Source: Actinomycetes bacterium (GTDB taxonomy: Bacteria; Actinomycetota; Thermoleophilia; BMS3ABIN01). Taken from it: a DNA stretch of 64,000 bases. A model generated the notes under the pieces. That model did no database searches and was not told where the DNA came from. It saw nothing but the letters and a program-made list of their open reading frames with translations. The position numbers were made by a program, and so were the translations under genes. Location: contig JAJYOG010000003.1 of assembly GCA_021785935.1 (NCBI GenBank), forward strand, positions 76,829-140,828, given 5' to 3'. Shown here piece by piece: positions 1 to 7,447 of this stretch; the stretch's first letter is position 1, and each line of letters starts with the position of its first letter.

Positions 1-789
1 GGCTATCTGGTGAATGGAGTCATAGACGGCGACTCCCTGCGGGTAGAGGGCTTCCCGCACGGGGAACTTCTGAAAAAACCCCTGCGGCTCACGCCCCGCG
101 AGGCCAGGGCGATGTTGTTGGCCATCGACCTGGTGGGAGGCCAGATACTCGCCGGCCAGAACCAGTCCCTGGAGACAGCCAGGGAAAAGATAATAGCGGC
201 TGCGGGCGGGCTCGATCACGTGGATGCCATCCCCATTGGGGAATCAGACAAGGAAGACCATGACATCTGCCGGGCCCTGAACCGGGGCCTGGCCGAGCAC
301 CGTCTGGTCGAGATCGAATATCTTGCACGTTCCGGCGGCGATATCGAGAAGCGCATTATCGAGCCATATCTCGTCAGCGGCGCCCGTGGCCAATGGTATC
401 TGGTAGCCTGGTGCCGGGCCAGGGACGGCGTCCGCACCTTCCGTTTTGACATGGTTAAAAGCGCCCGATTTCTTGACGAAGCTTTTGAGCCCCGGGACAT
501 CGATCTCAATGTCTATCGCAATGACCCGAACCTGTTGTCGGGCGGGAGTACGCCGGGGCTGGCGCAGGTTCTTTTCAGCCCCGCGGTAGCCCGCTGGGTC
601 CACGAAATGCAGCCGGGAACACTGATCCTAGAGGAAGGCTCGGCGCTCGGTGGGATCCAGTGGTTCAGTGAGGACTGGATCATCGACGAAACCCTGCGCT
701 ATTGCGGTGAGGCGGTTGTGATCGCCCCGGCGGACCTTCGGGAAAAAATACGGGCGGCGGCGCTTCGCCTTGCAGGGGAATACAGTTAG
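1..789 (+). CDS. WYL-domain transcriptional regulator, 3' part
   Basis: The reading frame is open from base 1, so the gene begins outside the window and only the last 262 residues are present. A GTG at 10 could be read as a start, but it would remove the N-terminal DNA-binding half. The segment at about residues 95-165 has the WYL-domain pattern (LVEIEYLARSGG, then EPYLVSGARGQWYLVAWCR, then RTFRFDM). It is followed by a C-terminal extension of about 85 residues. WYL proteins are usually HTH-WYL-WCX regulators that sense nucleic-acid or nucleotide ligands. In Actinomycetota the PafB/PafC pair has this form and controls the DNA-damage response. That this is PafC-like is inference, because the HTH and the gene's partners are not visible. 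Confidence 0.8.
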   Translation, partial: GYLVNGVIDGDSLRVEGFPHGELLKKPLRLTPREARAMLLAIDLVGGQILAGQNQSLETAREKIIAAAGGLDHVDAIPIGESDKEDHDICRALNRGLAEHRLVEIEYLARSGGDIEKRIIEPYLVSGARGQWYLVAWCRARDGVRTFRFDMVKSARFLDEAFEPRDIDLNVYRNDPNLLSGGSTPGLAQVLFSPAVARWVHEMQPGTLILEEGSALGGIQWFSEDWIIDETLRYCGEAVVIAPADLREKIRAAALRLAGEYS

Positions 790-852
790 TCAAAGGGTTT
801 ACTCTATGGCCACTTCGAGGTACAATGAGCTTTCATTTTGGGGAAAGAAAAT

Positions 853-904
853 AGTACCAGTCTGCAAACGATCGGCCACGATAAGATCGGACAAGACTGG
901 TACT
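853..904. promoter_or_regulatory. 11-bp inverted repeat upstream of secreted propeller gene
   Basis: AGTACCAGTCT at 853-863 is the exact reverse complement of AGACTGGTACT at 894-904. The 30 nt between them contain two GATC tetramers that could extend pairing. The repeat ends 21 nt before the ATG at 926, just ahead of the purine-rich ribosome-binding region. It could be an operator or an mRNA leader hairpin. No matching repeat is seen upstream of the two related secreted genes at 14911 and 23100. Confidence 0.4.
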
Positions 905-925
905 GGGGAAATGGGTAGGGGATAG

Positions 926-2593
926 ATGAAGAGCAGACTGCAAAAGCTATCATTTATTGTTTGTTTCTTTATTGTATTGCTGCTCGTGTATGCAAGCGCA
1001 GCAACTGCTACTCCCGTGCAAATATCCACCTCCTCACGAGAAGGCCGCCCCGACGTTCACGGCAACATGGTCGTCTGGAAAAGGCTCGTTGGCGGTCACT
1101 ACGATGTTGTCTCCTGTTTTCTGTCGTCATGCGATCCCCAGGTTCTCGACAGCAATCCATCGTATGAGAACATGCCGGTAACCAACGGCGCCTTCATTGT
1201 TTGGCAGGATGACCGCAACGGCCAATCGGATCTTTATATGAAGGACCCCCTCAAGGTATTACCTGAAGCGCTGGTATCCGGTCCGGGCTTCCAGTTTCTT
1301 CCTGCTGTCAGTGGCAACAAGGTAGCTTATGTCAATAACACCGTCTCTAGCGGCCCGGTTGACACTGATGTTAACAACAATATTTATGTGGTTGACCTCA
1401 CCGAACCTAATCAGCCTGTTTCCGTGTGCACAGCCGCGGGCTCCCAGTGGCAGCCGCGCATTAGCGGCACCAAGGTCGTCTGGCAGGATTACCGCAACGG
1501 CAGATGGGACATTTTTGAAAAAGACATTACCGGCGGCGAGCGGCAGCTGACCTTGGGCGATACCGGCAATAATTACGCGCCGGACATCAGCGGCAGCCGC
1601 GTAATCTGGAGAAGCTGGCACGGTAGCCAGGAAGATATCCGCTGGATGGACCTGAACGGCGACGCCGATGGAACCTACCATCTGGTGACCAACTCCGCAG
1701 TCGGCATAAACACTCCCCGAATCAGCGGCGACCTTGTCGTCTGGATGGACCACCGCAATGACCCCAATCCTAACAGCAACTTTGATATCTACATGAAGTA
1801 CCTGACCTCAGAAGCCCCGGATGCGATGGTTGCCGGCGGCACTCCCGTTCAGGGCTATCCCGCGGTAGATAACGAGACAGTAGTTTGGGAACAAGGCCCG
1901 GATCCATCGCAAAACGTCATTAACAGCATCTGGAAGGAAACCGTGCCCGATGTTACCCGGCCCGCGATCAGCAACCTCAGCCCGGCTGATGGTGAACACA
2001 CCGGTTGCACCTCACCCCTGATTTCAGCCAATTTCACCGACAACCGCGCCGGGATCGATCAGGGTTCGATTACACTGATGGTGGATAACGAGGATAAGAC
2101 CAACGATCCCAACACTTATCTGACCGATTCATCGATTTCATACCAGCCCGGCACAATGTCCGATGGACTGCATACCGCCTTCCTCACGGTCTCCGATCAG
2201 GCTGCTTCTCCGAACCAGGCTACCGCTACCTGGCAGTTTTATACCTCAACCTCGCAGCCGCAACTGAGCCTGAGAATGCAATACGCTTTCTGGAACACGC
2301 TGGAGGAATATCACGCCCGCATCCTTTCGGTGCGATACAGGATCGGCAACAACGCTGACGCCGTTGCCTACAACGTCGAGATGCTAAGGTCTTATGCCAG
2401 CAATGGCGCTGATCTGCTGACGCCAACCCCCGCACTTGTCAGTACCATCATCGGCCCCGGGAGTTTCCAGTCATTCGTCCTTAAATACCAGATCCAGCAG
2501 GACGATGGAGCCACTTTCAGGACCACCAACTACGCCAGAAGCATGGACACCTGTGGCAACCAATACTTCATTCCCGGACCGCCTCCGGCCTAG
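926..2593 (+). CDS. secreted TolB-like beta-propeller protein with C-terminal YAFW module
   Basis: This is a 555-residue exported protein. An N-terminal signal peptide (hydrophobic stretch about 8-28, ending ASAATA) is followed by repeated propeller blades at about 35-340. The blades carry WQDDRNG, WQDYRNG and WMDHRND with following D(I/L)Y motifs, as in TolB/PD40-type propellers. Residues 341-440 look like a bacterial Ig-like domain (SPADGEHTGCTSPLISANF). The last 112 residues, from 444, form a separate module with YAFW (453-456), LS, NN, AYNV and DTCGN. The same module ends the proteins at 14911 and 21727. The gene converges on the S26-type peptidase that closes the RiPP-like locus, with 15 nt between stops. 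The ATG at 926 follows a purine-rich ribosome site. Function is unknown; a cell-surface or secreted role is inferred. Confidence 0.75.
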   Translation: MKSRLQKLSFIVCFFIVLLLVYASAATATPVQISTSSREGRPDVHGNMVVWKRLVGGHYDVVSCFLSSCDPQVLDSNPSYENMPVTNGAFIVWQDDRNGQSDLYMKDPLKVLPEALVSGPGFQFLPAVSGNKVAYVNNTVSSGPVDTDVNNNIYVVDLTEPNQPVSVCTAAGSQWQPRISGTKVVWQDYRNGRWDIFEKDITGGERQLTLGDTGNNYAPDISGSRVIWRSWHGSQEDIRWMDLNGDADGTYHLVTNSAVGINTPRISGDLVVWMDHRNDPNPNSNFDIYMKYLTSEAPDAMVAGGTPVQGYPAVDNETVVWEQGPDPSQNVINSIWKETVPDVTRPAISNLSPADGEHTGCTSPLISANFTDNRAGIDQGSITLMVDNEDKTNDPNTYLTDSSISYQPGTMSDGLHTAFLTVSDQAASPNQATATWQFYTSTSQPQLSLRMQYAFWNTLEEYHARILSVRYRIGNNADAVAYNVEMLRSYASNGADLLTPTPALVSTIIGPGSFQSFVLKYQIQQDDGATFRTTNYARSMDTCGNQYFIPGPPPA

Positions 2594-2608
2594 AAACCTG
2601 CCGCCCCG

Positions 2609-3205
2609 CTAAAGCGAACCAAGCCTCATCAGACGGCTGCCTGTTCTGATCAGTACAACTCTTGACTTACCGAAACCAGCGGCAGCCTTAGTGCGCCACC
2701 AGGAAACCCGTTCTGTCTTCCCGCTTTCGCCGCCGCCGGCGCCAATGCCACTGCGCGAGATCGAGTCCATGGCGCATAGAATCAGTCCGACCGCTCTGCG
2801 AATAATCCGCTGCCATGGAGTTTGGAGGCTGATGCTGCCCGTGCCATTTTTCAGCGTGACGATACGCCCGGCGACAGTGGAAGCCGGCGATAAGGTCGAG
2901 CGATACTCAGCATCCCCTTTCTGGCGGTAGAAGAGCTGACCGCCGCTACGTTTCTTGCCCACGAGCCGGTGTACGACCCAAAGCCCGTCAATTCGGAGCA
3001 AAACGATATCACCCACCTTGGGGCTTTCGGATTCGGGGAAACACTCGACGACGACACGATCCCCTTCGGCGAGAGTCGGGTACATGCTGCCTGAGGCCAC
3101 CCGGAAGCTGATGCGGCTACCTCGTTCAAGCCCTTCCCGCCACAAATCATCGGCCTGCTCCGGGGTTAAGGGAAAATCGCTTTCTTCGGTTGGATCGTTG
3201 TGCAT
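2609..3205 (-). CDS. S24/S26-family (signal peptidase-like) serine peptidase
   Basis: The 198-residue protein has the signal-peptidase/LexA-type catalytic layout. The serine box is ASGSMYPTL with Ser40, and a likely general-base lysine lies in YRQKGDA (Lys96). Between them are the family features GDIVLLR and VVHRLVG. There is no N-terminal membrane anchor, unlike housekeeping LepB. It is the last gene of the minus-strand peptide locus, just downstream of two Cys-rich peptide genes and the radical SAM/PqqD/HprK genes. S24/S26 peptidases are recurrent in RiPP and lasso-like clusters together with PqqD and HprK-like proteins. Leader removal from the neighbouring peptides is therefore a reasonable inference. 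The tail after residue 140 is basic and of unknown role. Confidence 0.75.
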   Translation of the reverse strand: MHNDPTEESDFPLTPEQADDLWREGLERGSRISFRVASGSMYPTLAEGDRVVVECFPESESPKVGDIVLLRIDGLWVVHRLVGKKRSGGQLFYRQKGDAEYRSTLSPASTVAGRIVTLKNGTGSISLQTPWQRIIRRAVGLILCAMDSISRSGIGAGGGESGKTERVSWWRTKAAAGFGKSRVVLIRTGSRLMRLGSL

Positions 3206-3246
3206 CCTGATGCGTTCTCCCGACTATAGGGATGTTGCCAAAAAAA

Positions 3247-3284
3247 GAAAGGCCCGCTCTGCATCATCGCAGCACGGGCCTTTC
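3247..3284 (-). terminator. terminator after Cys-rich peptide 1
   Basis: GAAAGGCCCG at 3247-3256 pairs with CGGGCCTTTC at 3275-3284, and an inner CTGC/GCAG lies in the loop. Read on the minus strand it is followed by TTTTTT (3246-3241). It sits 26 nt past the stop of the peptide gene at 3311. An almost identical hairpin follows the sister peptide, so gene and terminator were duplicated together. Confidence 0.7.
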
Positions 3285-3310
3285 ATGAAACTTTTTGATT
3301 TAGCACTCGG

Positions 3311-3472
3311 TCAGCAATTGAAGTGTAGATCGGTAGCTAAATTACAGCCTGACCACGTGCCGTTACAACCTTCTGGCGGCGCACAGGCTGCATTATAGAC
3401 TGTGCACGCGTAAGCAAGTGGCTCGTTGATCCTGACAGTCATCAAAGCTGGTGCCCGGTAACCCTTTTTCAT
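3311..3472 (-). CDS. Cys-rich RiPP-like precursor peptide, copy 1
   Basis: This is a 53-residue peptide starting at an ATG (3472) behind a strong GGAGGG ribosome site. It begins MKKGYRAPAL, giving a YxxPxL leader motif at residues 5-10. Next comes an INEPLAYAC segment, then a Cys/Gly-rich part with CNGTWSGCN and a terminal NC. Six cysteines are present. It differs from copy 2 (3674-3835) at only seven or so positions, all conservative or in the leader. The two lie in tandem downstream of a radical SAM/SPASM gene and a PqqD-like RRE gene. That makes a modified-peptide precursor the likely identity. The modification and the cleavage site are not known. Confidence 0.75.
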   Translation of the reverse strand: MKKGYRAPALMTVRINEPLAYACTVYNAACAPPEGCNGTWSGCNLATDLHFNC

Positions 3473-3607
3473 AAAAATCACCCCTCCCTCCCCTGTATCC
3501 CTCTTAACTTCACAAGATGATATCTACTAAATAGTCAAACTATGATAATAAATAAGTTTCCTCCAGATTGAAACAATTGTCAAGTGTTATTTTCCCTTTT
3601 AAACAAA

Positions 3608-3643
3608 GAAAGGCCCGCTCTGCATCATTGCAGCACGGGCCTT
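3608..3643 (-). terminator. terminator after Cys-rich peptide 2
   Basis: AAGGCCCG (3610-3617) pairs with CGGGCCTT (3636-3643). On the minus strand the hairpin is followed by a T-rich run (TCTTTGTTT). It lies 31 nt beyond the stop of the peptide gene at 3674 and is a near copy of the hairpin at 3247-3284. It probably limits read-through from peptide 2 into peptide 1. Confidence 0.65.
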
Positions 3644-3673
3644 CCGTAAAATTTCCTAATATTTAGCACTCGG

Positions 3674-3835
3674 TCAGCAATTGAAGTGTAGATTGGTAGC
3701 TAAATTACAGCCTGACCACGTGCCGTTACAACCTTCTGGCGGCGAGCAAGCTGCGTTATAAATTGTGCATGCATACGCAAGCGGCTCATTGATCTTAACA
3801 GTCCTCAAGGCCGGCGCCATGTATTCTTTCTTCAT
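3674..3835 (-). CDS. Cys-rich RiPP-like precursor peptide, copy 2
   Basis: This is a 53-residue peptide. I chose the ATG at 3835 (MKKEYMAPAL) because a strong GGAGGG ribosome site lies just upstream and because it matches the start of copy 1. An upstream in-frame codon would add seven residues (MGGRRDL) that include the ribosome site. The leader has YxxPxL (residues 5-10) and INEPLAYAC. The C-terminal half holds five further cysteines with CNGTWSGC and ends NC. It lies just downstream of the radical SAM/SPASM maturase gene and has its own promoter-like sequence overlapping that gene's 3' end. Strong expression of a precursor relative to its enzymes would fit this arrangement. Confidence 0.78.
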   Translation of the reverse strand: MKKEYMAPALRTVKINEPLAYACTIYNAACSPPEGCNGTWSGCNLATNLHFNC

Positions 3836-3923
3836 AAGATCCCTCCTTCCCCCCACTTATTCTACGTGTTTAAAGTATACATTGCGATAAAGCATACCTT
3901 GCGATATTTACATATTGGAAATC

Positions 3924-3952
3924 AATGTACGCCATGTAAATCACTTTGTCAA
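3924..3952 (-). promoter_or_regulatory. sigma-70-like promoter for peptide copy 2
   Basis: On the minus strand TTGACA (3952-3947, consensus -35) is followed after 17 nt by TACATT (3929-3924). It overlaps the last codons of the radical SAM gene and would start transcription about 80 nt upstream of the peptide ATG at 3835. This gives the precursor gene an initiation site separate from the enzyme operon. Confidence 0.5.
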
Positions 3953-5049
3953 GGTTGACCATTTTCATAGGAATTCTCGTTTTCCCCATACTCACGCCTG
4001 ATTTCTCCCAATATACAGCTCATGCGGCGACTTTCCGAGGGACAACCAAGGTAATCGCCCGTTTCCATTTCGGCGAGTCCGGCACATCGGAGGCAGCTCC
4101 CATATGTATCGCAGGTCATACATTGCTTTAAATCTTCAAATTTCATCTGCCTGAGCCGTGACATTTCCTCGCCGTGCCAGATCGCTTCAAGATCCTGCTG
4201 TAGCAGATTGCCGCAGCTGTGCCGCCAGATCACACAGGGAATAACGTCCCCCCGGGGCGATATGGCGAAGCGTTTTTTCGCTGAGGTGCAGAGCACCCTT
4301 CGATCCGGACGATCCTTATCCCTGACCAGATCTTCGACCTCCTTGCCGGGAACGTTTCCCCACCCCTCTGAAATCATGTAATCGCGGTATTCGACGTCAT
4401 TCATCCGGTAGGAAATGCTTTCCCGGGATCCAAAAGTGCCCGGCATGACAATCGGATCAGCGGAATAAGCGGCGCCAAGATCTTCAGCAATCTTTCTGAT
4501 CTGACGCACCTGATCCCTGTTGGCTGACATCACCGTCGTCTTGATGCCCACCTTGATTTCACGCTTGCGCAGCATTTCGATAGCAGCAATTGTTTTTGCA
4601 AATGATCCTGAAACTTTGGTGATGCCATCATGCGATTGGGCGCTGGCTCCGTAAAGGCTGGTCTCAACGATAGTGGGATGAAGATCCCGGATTGCATCCG
4701 CCATAGGCTCATCGATCCTGGTCGCGTTTGTCTGTAGCCCAAAAAAGACTCCGCGCTTGAGCGCATGCCGGGCTATTTCCAGGAAATCGGAGCGCATAAA
4801 AATTTCTCCGCCGGTGAAAGCCGCAAAATATGCGCCAAGATCAACAGCCTGATCAATACATGATCGCCATTGGTCAGTTGTTAGCTCGTCGCCGCCTGCC
4901 TGGCAATTTTCCAGATAACAATGGCAGCAACGCAGGTTGCAGGCATGAGTCAGCTCGAAGGTGGCGGTTAGCGGAATAAGCTCCCCTTTCCGCTTACGCT
5001 CCTTCAGCGAGTCGATCAGTGATTTTTTTTCTACCGACAAGATCGGCAC
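3949..5049 (-). CDS. radical SAM/SPASM peptide maturase
   Basis: This is a 366-residue radical SAM enzyme. The AdoMet 4Fe-4S motif CxxxCxxC is at Cys37, Cys41 and Cys44 (THACNLRCCHC). TGGE follows at 79-82. A SPASM-type C-terminal region supplies Cys254, Cys272, Cys310, Cys313, Cys319, Cys322, Cys336 and Cys345 for auxiliary clusters. SPASM proteins modify ribosomal peptides, for example by thioether or C-C crosslinks. The gene starts at GTG 5049, immediately after the PqqD stop, so translation is coupled. Downstream lie two Cys-rich peptides and an S24/S26 peptidase. The natural substrate is inferred to be these peptides, with crosslinking of Cys residues as one possible reaction. Confidence 0.85.
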   Translation of the reverse strand: MPILSVEKKSLIDSLKERKRKGELIPLTATFELTHACNLRCCHCYLENCQAGGDELTTDQWRSCIDQAVDLGAYFAAFTGGEIFMRSDFLEIARHALKRGVFFGLQTNATRIDEPMADAIRDLHPTIVETSLYGASAQSHDGITKVSGSFAKTIAAIEMLRKREIKVGIKTTVMSANRDQVRQIRKIAEDLGAAYSADPIVMPGTFGSRESISYRMNDVEYRDYMISEGWGNVPGKEVEDLVRDKDRPDRRVLCTSAKKRFAISPRGDVIPCVIWRHSCGNLLQQDLEAIWHGEEMSRLRQMKFEDLKQCMTCDTYGSCLRCAGLAEMETGDYLGCPSESRRMSCILGEIRREYGENENSYENGQP

Positions 5050-5331
5050 CTACTGCTTTGTCACTGCCCCGGCATCTAATAATTTAGCAAGAAATTCTGC
5101 GAGGTCCTTTGCCGCGACCTCAGATTCCACATCATATTCGGCCACGATACTGGCGGTAATTGTTTCAAGACTGGCCGGCTCGGCGCAGAGCGACCAGATG
5201 AAGCTGCCCAGCTCGTCCAGTTCGTGGATGGTTCCCTCGGCCGGTGTCAGGATAACCAGCTGGCCGCTGATCTCCCTCGTAATTACATCTCCGGATTGCT
5301 TAACTTTTGTATCCGGGCCCAGCTCGTTCAT
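5050..5331 (-). CDS. PqqD-family RRE peptide-binding protein
   Basis: The ATG at 5331 gives 93 residues and overlaps the stop of the HprK-like gene as ATGA, a classic coupled start. A longer in-frame version would extend 26 residues into that gene and is less likely. The sequence has the PqqD/RRE winged-helix pattern: a beta hairpin (GDVITREISGQLVILTP), then HELDELGSFIWSLC, then a helix pair with ITASIVAEYDVE and FLAKLLDAGAV. RRE proteins hold the leader of RiPP precursors and present it to the modifying enzyme. In lasso systems the leader motif is YxxPxL, which also occurs in the four small peptides of this window. Confidence 0.85.
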   Translation of the reverse strand: MNELGPDTKVKQSGDVITREISGQLVILTPAEGTIHELDELGSFIWSLCAEPASLETITASIVAEYDVESEVAAKDLAEFLAKLLDAGAVTKQ

Positions 5332-6266
5332 GCGCTCCCCCTGTCTTTGACGGCCTGGAAAATCTCTTCCCAGGGTGGTTCTTCGAGCAAGTACGACAAT
5401 GTGAAACATGGCACTTCCGATGCCAGCATCGAGGCCTCCTGCATTAATATGCTCAAACTTTCATGATCGTACTCTTCGATCGTCTGTATCGCCGTGTGCC
5501 TGATCTCGTGTGCGGGCACGACCGAACTCAATAGTGACGCCAGGGCTGAAGCCACATCCAGCCTTTCCCAGCCTGGCTCATTTTCCCTATTAAGGATGTA
5601 AAGAGCCTCCAGGGGAGCGCTGATATTTGAAAGTTCGATCCTGGGCATATCTCCGCCCAGCGGCGAGGCATGCACCGACCAGCCTTCCCGGCTGCGGGAG
5701 ATAATTACCATGTCATCGCCCAGCAGTTTAAACGAGCCGTTTTCCTCCAGCAGCCGCGCCGCGGTCGATTTTCCGGCGCCGCTTCTCCCCGTAAAGAGAA
5801 TGGCCCGGCCGTCCCTGACCGCGCCGCAGGCATGGATCAGACAGATGTGGGCCCGGCCCTGGACCTTCAGATGCTGCAGATAGAACGATAGAATCGCATT
5901 CAAAAGCATTGGGTAAAGAAAGTCGCAATCGTCCATCGTACAGGCCTTGTCCTGACAGGCTCTGGCTTTCAGAAGCATTTCGCCGTTATGGATTTCCGGG
6001 AGGAGAAGTACCCGGAGGCCTGGAGTGGGAGAAACGAGTTTGTAACCATCGGGAATGTCATCGGGAAGGTATGCATCTCGGACCAGCTCGACCCGTAGCC
6101 GCAGGTCCTCACCGTGTCCGCCTTTGAAAACGGAAAGTTCCCTATCCAGATAGGAGAATAAACCGCTGTCTTCGCAATGTATGGCTGGGGAAAAGCCAGC
6201 GACTTCTATGTAGAGCGGATGCAAAACCGGCTCCTGGGAATTGAAAATCGTTATCAAGCACGTCAA
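5328..6266 (-). CDS. HprK-like P-loop kinase/ATPase of the peptide locus
   Basis: This 312-residue protein has a Walker A motif GRSGAGKST at residues 160-168 and a downstream GDDMV element, as in HPr kinase/PEP carboxykinase-fold proteins. It lacks the N-terminal domain of true HprK. Relatives are common in RiPP clusters that carry a PqqD-like RRE. Some phosphorylate the precursor C-terminus (lasso kinases); others have unknown roles. It is the first gene of the minus-strand operon and overlaps the PqqD gene by 4 nt. The TTG at 6266 is used here because a promoter-like TTTACA-17-TATATT lies just upstream. An internal TTG at codon 16 is an alternative. Confidence 0.72.
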   Translation of the reverse strand: MTCLITIFNSQEPVLHPLYIEVAGFSPAIHCEDSGLFSYLDRELSVFKGGHGEDLRLRVELVRDAYLPDDIPDGYKLVSPTPGLRVLLLPEIHNGEMLLKARACQDKACTMDDCDFLYPMLLNAILSFYLQHLKVQGRAHICLIHACGAVRDGRAILFTGRSGAGKSTAARLLEENGSFKLLGDDMVIISRSREGWSVHASPLGGDMPRIELSNISAPLEALYILNRENEPGWERLDVASALASLLSSVVPAHEIRHTAIQTIEEYDHESLSILMQEASMLASEVPCFTLSYLLEEPPWEEIFQAVKDRGSA

Positions 6267-6289
6267 TCAGAACGACCTGACGCCCTGAT

Positions 6290-6318
6290 AATATACCAGC
6301 TTTCAGCTGTTGTGTAAA
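6290..6318 (-). promoter_or_regulatory. promoter of the RiPP-like operon
   Basis: On the minus strand TTTACA (6318-6313) is separated by 17 nt from TATATT (6295-6290). Initiation would fall near 6283, leaving a short leader before the TTG at 6266. It is the only good sigma-70-like pair I see ahead of the HprK-PqqD-radical SAM genes. Confidence 0.5.
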
Positions 6319-6423
6319 TAACCGGATAATCTTGGTCGGGATTATATTCTGCTGTGCCCGCGAGATGGAGATCCGGGGCTAAAGCTCTCATGCTACAAAT
6401 CCCCGCAAATCCCTGCTAGAATA

Positions 6424-6480
6424 GTGCGGTTGAGCGGCGGGGCACGCCAGTGCCGGTAAAAACCGCCCGCTTATCCGCAT
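6424..6480 (+). promoter_or_regulatory. structured leader ahead of porCDAB (candidate riboswitch)
   Basis: Bases 6424-6434 pair with 6470-6480 (one T-T mismatch, two G-T pairs). Pairing then continues from 6435-6440 to 6463-6469 with one bulged C. Inside is a small hairpin GGCAC-GCCA-GTGCC (6441-6454) and a single-stranded GGTAAAAA. A terminator follows within 10 nt, and then the porC ribosome site. That layout is typical of attenuators or riboswitches. It does not match a class I recognise. A TAGAAT -10-like box at 6417-6422 would start transcription inside the outer stem, so the true start matters. Confidence 0.4.
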
Positions 6481-6486
6481 AACCGT

Positions 6487-6510
6487 CCCGGCTTTACGGC
6501 CGGGCTTTTT
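6487..6510 (+). terminator. intrinsic terminator/attenuator just upstream of porC
   Basis: CCCGGC (6487-6492) pairs with GCCGGG (6499-6504) and is followed by CTTTTT. It lies 20 nt before the porC start, with GAGGAGG between. No plus-strand gene ends nearby, because the preceding operon runs the other way. Its position therefore suggests control of porCDAB rather than simple termination. Confidence 0.6.
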
Positions 6511-6530
6511 GACCCCTCGAGGAGGTTAAA

Positions 6531-7103
6531 ATGCAGCAGGTAACCGAGATTCGCTGGCACGCCCGGGGCGGCCAGGGGGCTGTTACCGCGGCCAAGATGG
6601 TGGCCGAGGTGGCCTTGAGTCAGGACAAATATTTCCAGGCCTTCCCCGAGTATGGCCCGGAGCGTTCGGGGGCGCCGATTGTGGCTTTCACGCGCCTCTC
6701 CGACGAGCCCATTCAGATCTATAGCGCCATCGAACATCCTGATTATGTACTGGTGCTCGACCCGACGCTGCTGGACGTGGTCGACGTCACCGCCGGCACC
6801 AGCGACGGCGCCGTCGTCATCGTCAATTCCGAAGGAGCCTGCTCCGAACTGGCCGGGCGGCCGGAGATGGCCGGTAGAAACGTCTACACGGTCCCGGCCA
6901 CAAAGATTGCCCTGGAGACAATCAAGCGGGCGATTCCCAACACGCCGCTTATCGGGGCGCTGGCCAAGGTCAGTGGACTCTTCTCCCTGGAAGGAATCCT
7001 GGAAGAAGTGCAGACATCGCTTTCCAAGAAATTCAACGAAAATGTGGTGAACGCCAACCTCGAAGCAGTCAGGCGCGGTTACGAGGAGGTGTCAGACGAA
7101 TGA
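6531..7103 (+). CDS. porC: 2-oxoacid:ferredoxin oxidoreductase, gamma subunit
   Basis: The 190-residue product has the gamma-subunit signature RWHARGGQGAVTAAKM near the N terminus and AFPEYGPERSGAP at about 44-56. The four-subunit enzymes oxidatively decarboxylate pyruvate (or another 2-oxoacid) to acyl-CoA and CO2 and reduce ferredoxin. The gamma subunit helps form the CoA-binding core. The gene starts at ATG 6531 behind GAGGAGG and overlaps porD by 4 nt. The order gamma-delta-alpha-beta is the standard one for pyruvate:ferredoxin oxidoreductase. Substrate choice (pyruvate or 2-oxoisovalerate) is inferred from family resemblance. Confidence 0.9.
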   Translation: MQQVTEIRWHARGGQGAVTAAKMVAEVALSQDKYFQAFPEYGPERSGAPIVAFTRLSDEPIQIYSAIEHPDYVLVLDPTLLDVVDVTAGTSDGAVVIVNSEGACSELAGRPEMAGRNVYTVPATKIALETIKRAIPNTPLIGALAKVSGLFSLEGILEEVQTSLSKKFNENVVNANLEAVRRGYEEVSDE

Positions 7104-7447
7104 GCAAGACTCAGCCCAAGAATAAGAAGTGGGATGTCAGCGATATCCAGAAATGGGGTCCCGGCAGGCATGAACTCGGAGCCACCATCCCTGAGTCCGG
7201 CAACGCGGATGACTATGAAACCGGCGGCTGGCGCTCGGAGCGCCCGATCCGCGACCGGGAAAAGTGCAACGACTGCATGATCTGTTACTTCGCCTGTCCG
7301 GATTCCTCCATCAGGGTGGAAAACGACAAGCTGGTGGATATCGACCTCGATCACTGTAAGGGCTGCGGAATTTGCGCGGCCGTCTGTCCCCGTGACGCCA
7401 TCGAGATGATAAACGAGATCAAGGCATGCAAACTGGAGGAGAAATAA
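7100..7447 (+). CDS. porD: 2-oxoacid:ferredoxin oxidoreductase, delta (2x4Fe-4S) subunit
   Basis: This 115-residue ferredoxin-like subunit has two complete 4Fe-4S motifs. The first is Cys56, 59, 62 and 66 (CNDCMICYFACP) and the second is Cys86, 89, 92 and 96 (CKGCGICAAVCP). It passes electrons from the thiamine-diphosphate site to ferredoxin. The N-terminal GPGRHELGATIPESGNADDY segment is typical of PorD. The start overlaps porC (ATGA) and the stop overlaps porA by 1 nt, so the genes are translationally coupled. Confidence 0.92.
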   Translation: MSKTQPKNKKWDVSDIQKWGPGRHELGATIPESGNADDYETGGWRSERPIRDREKCNDCMICYFACPDSSIRVENDKLVDIDLDHCKGCGICAAVCPRDAIEMINEIKACKLEEK

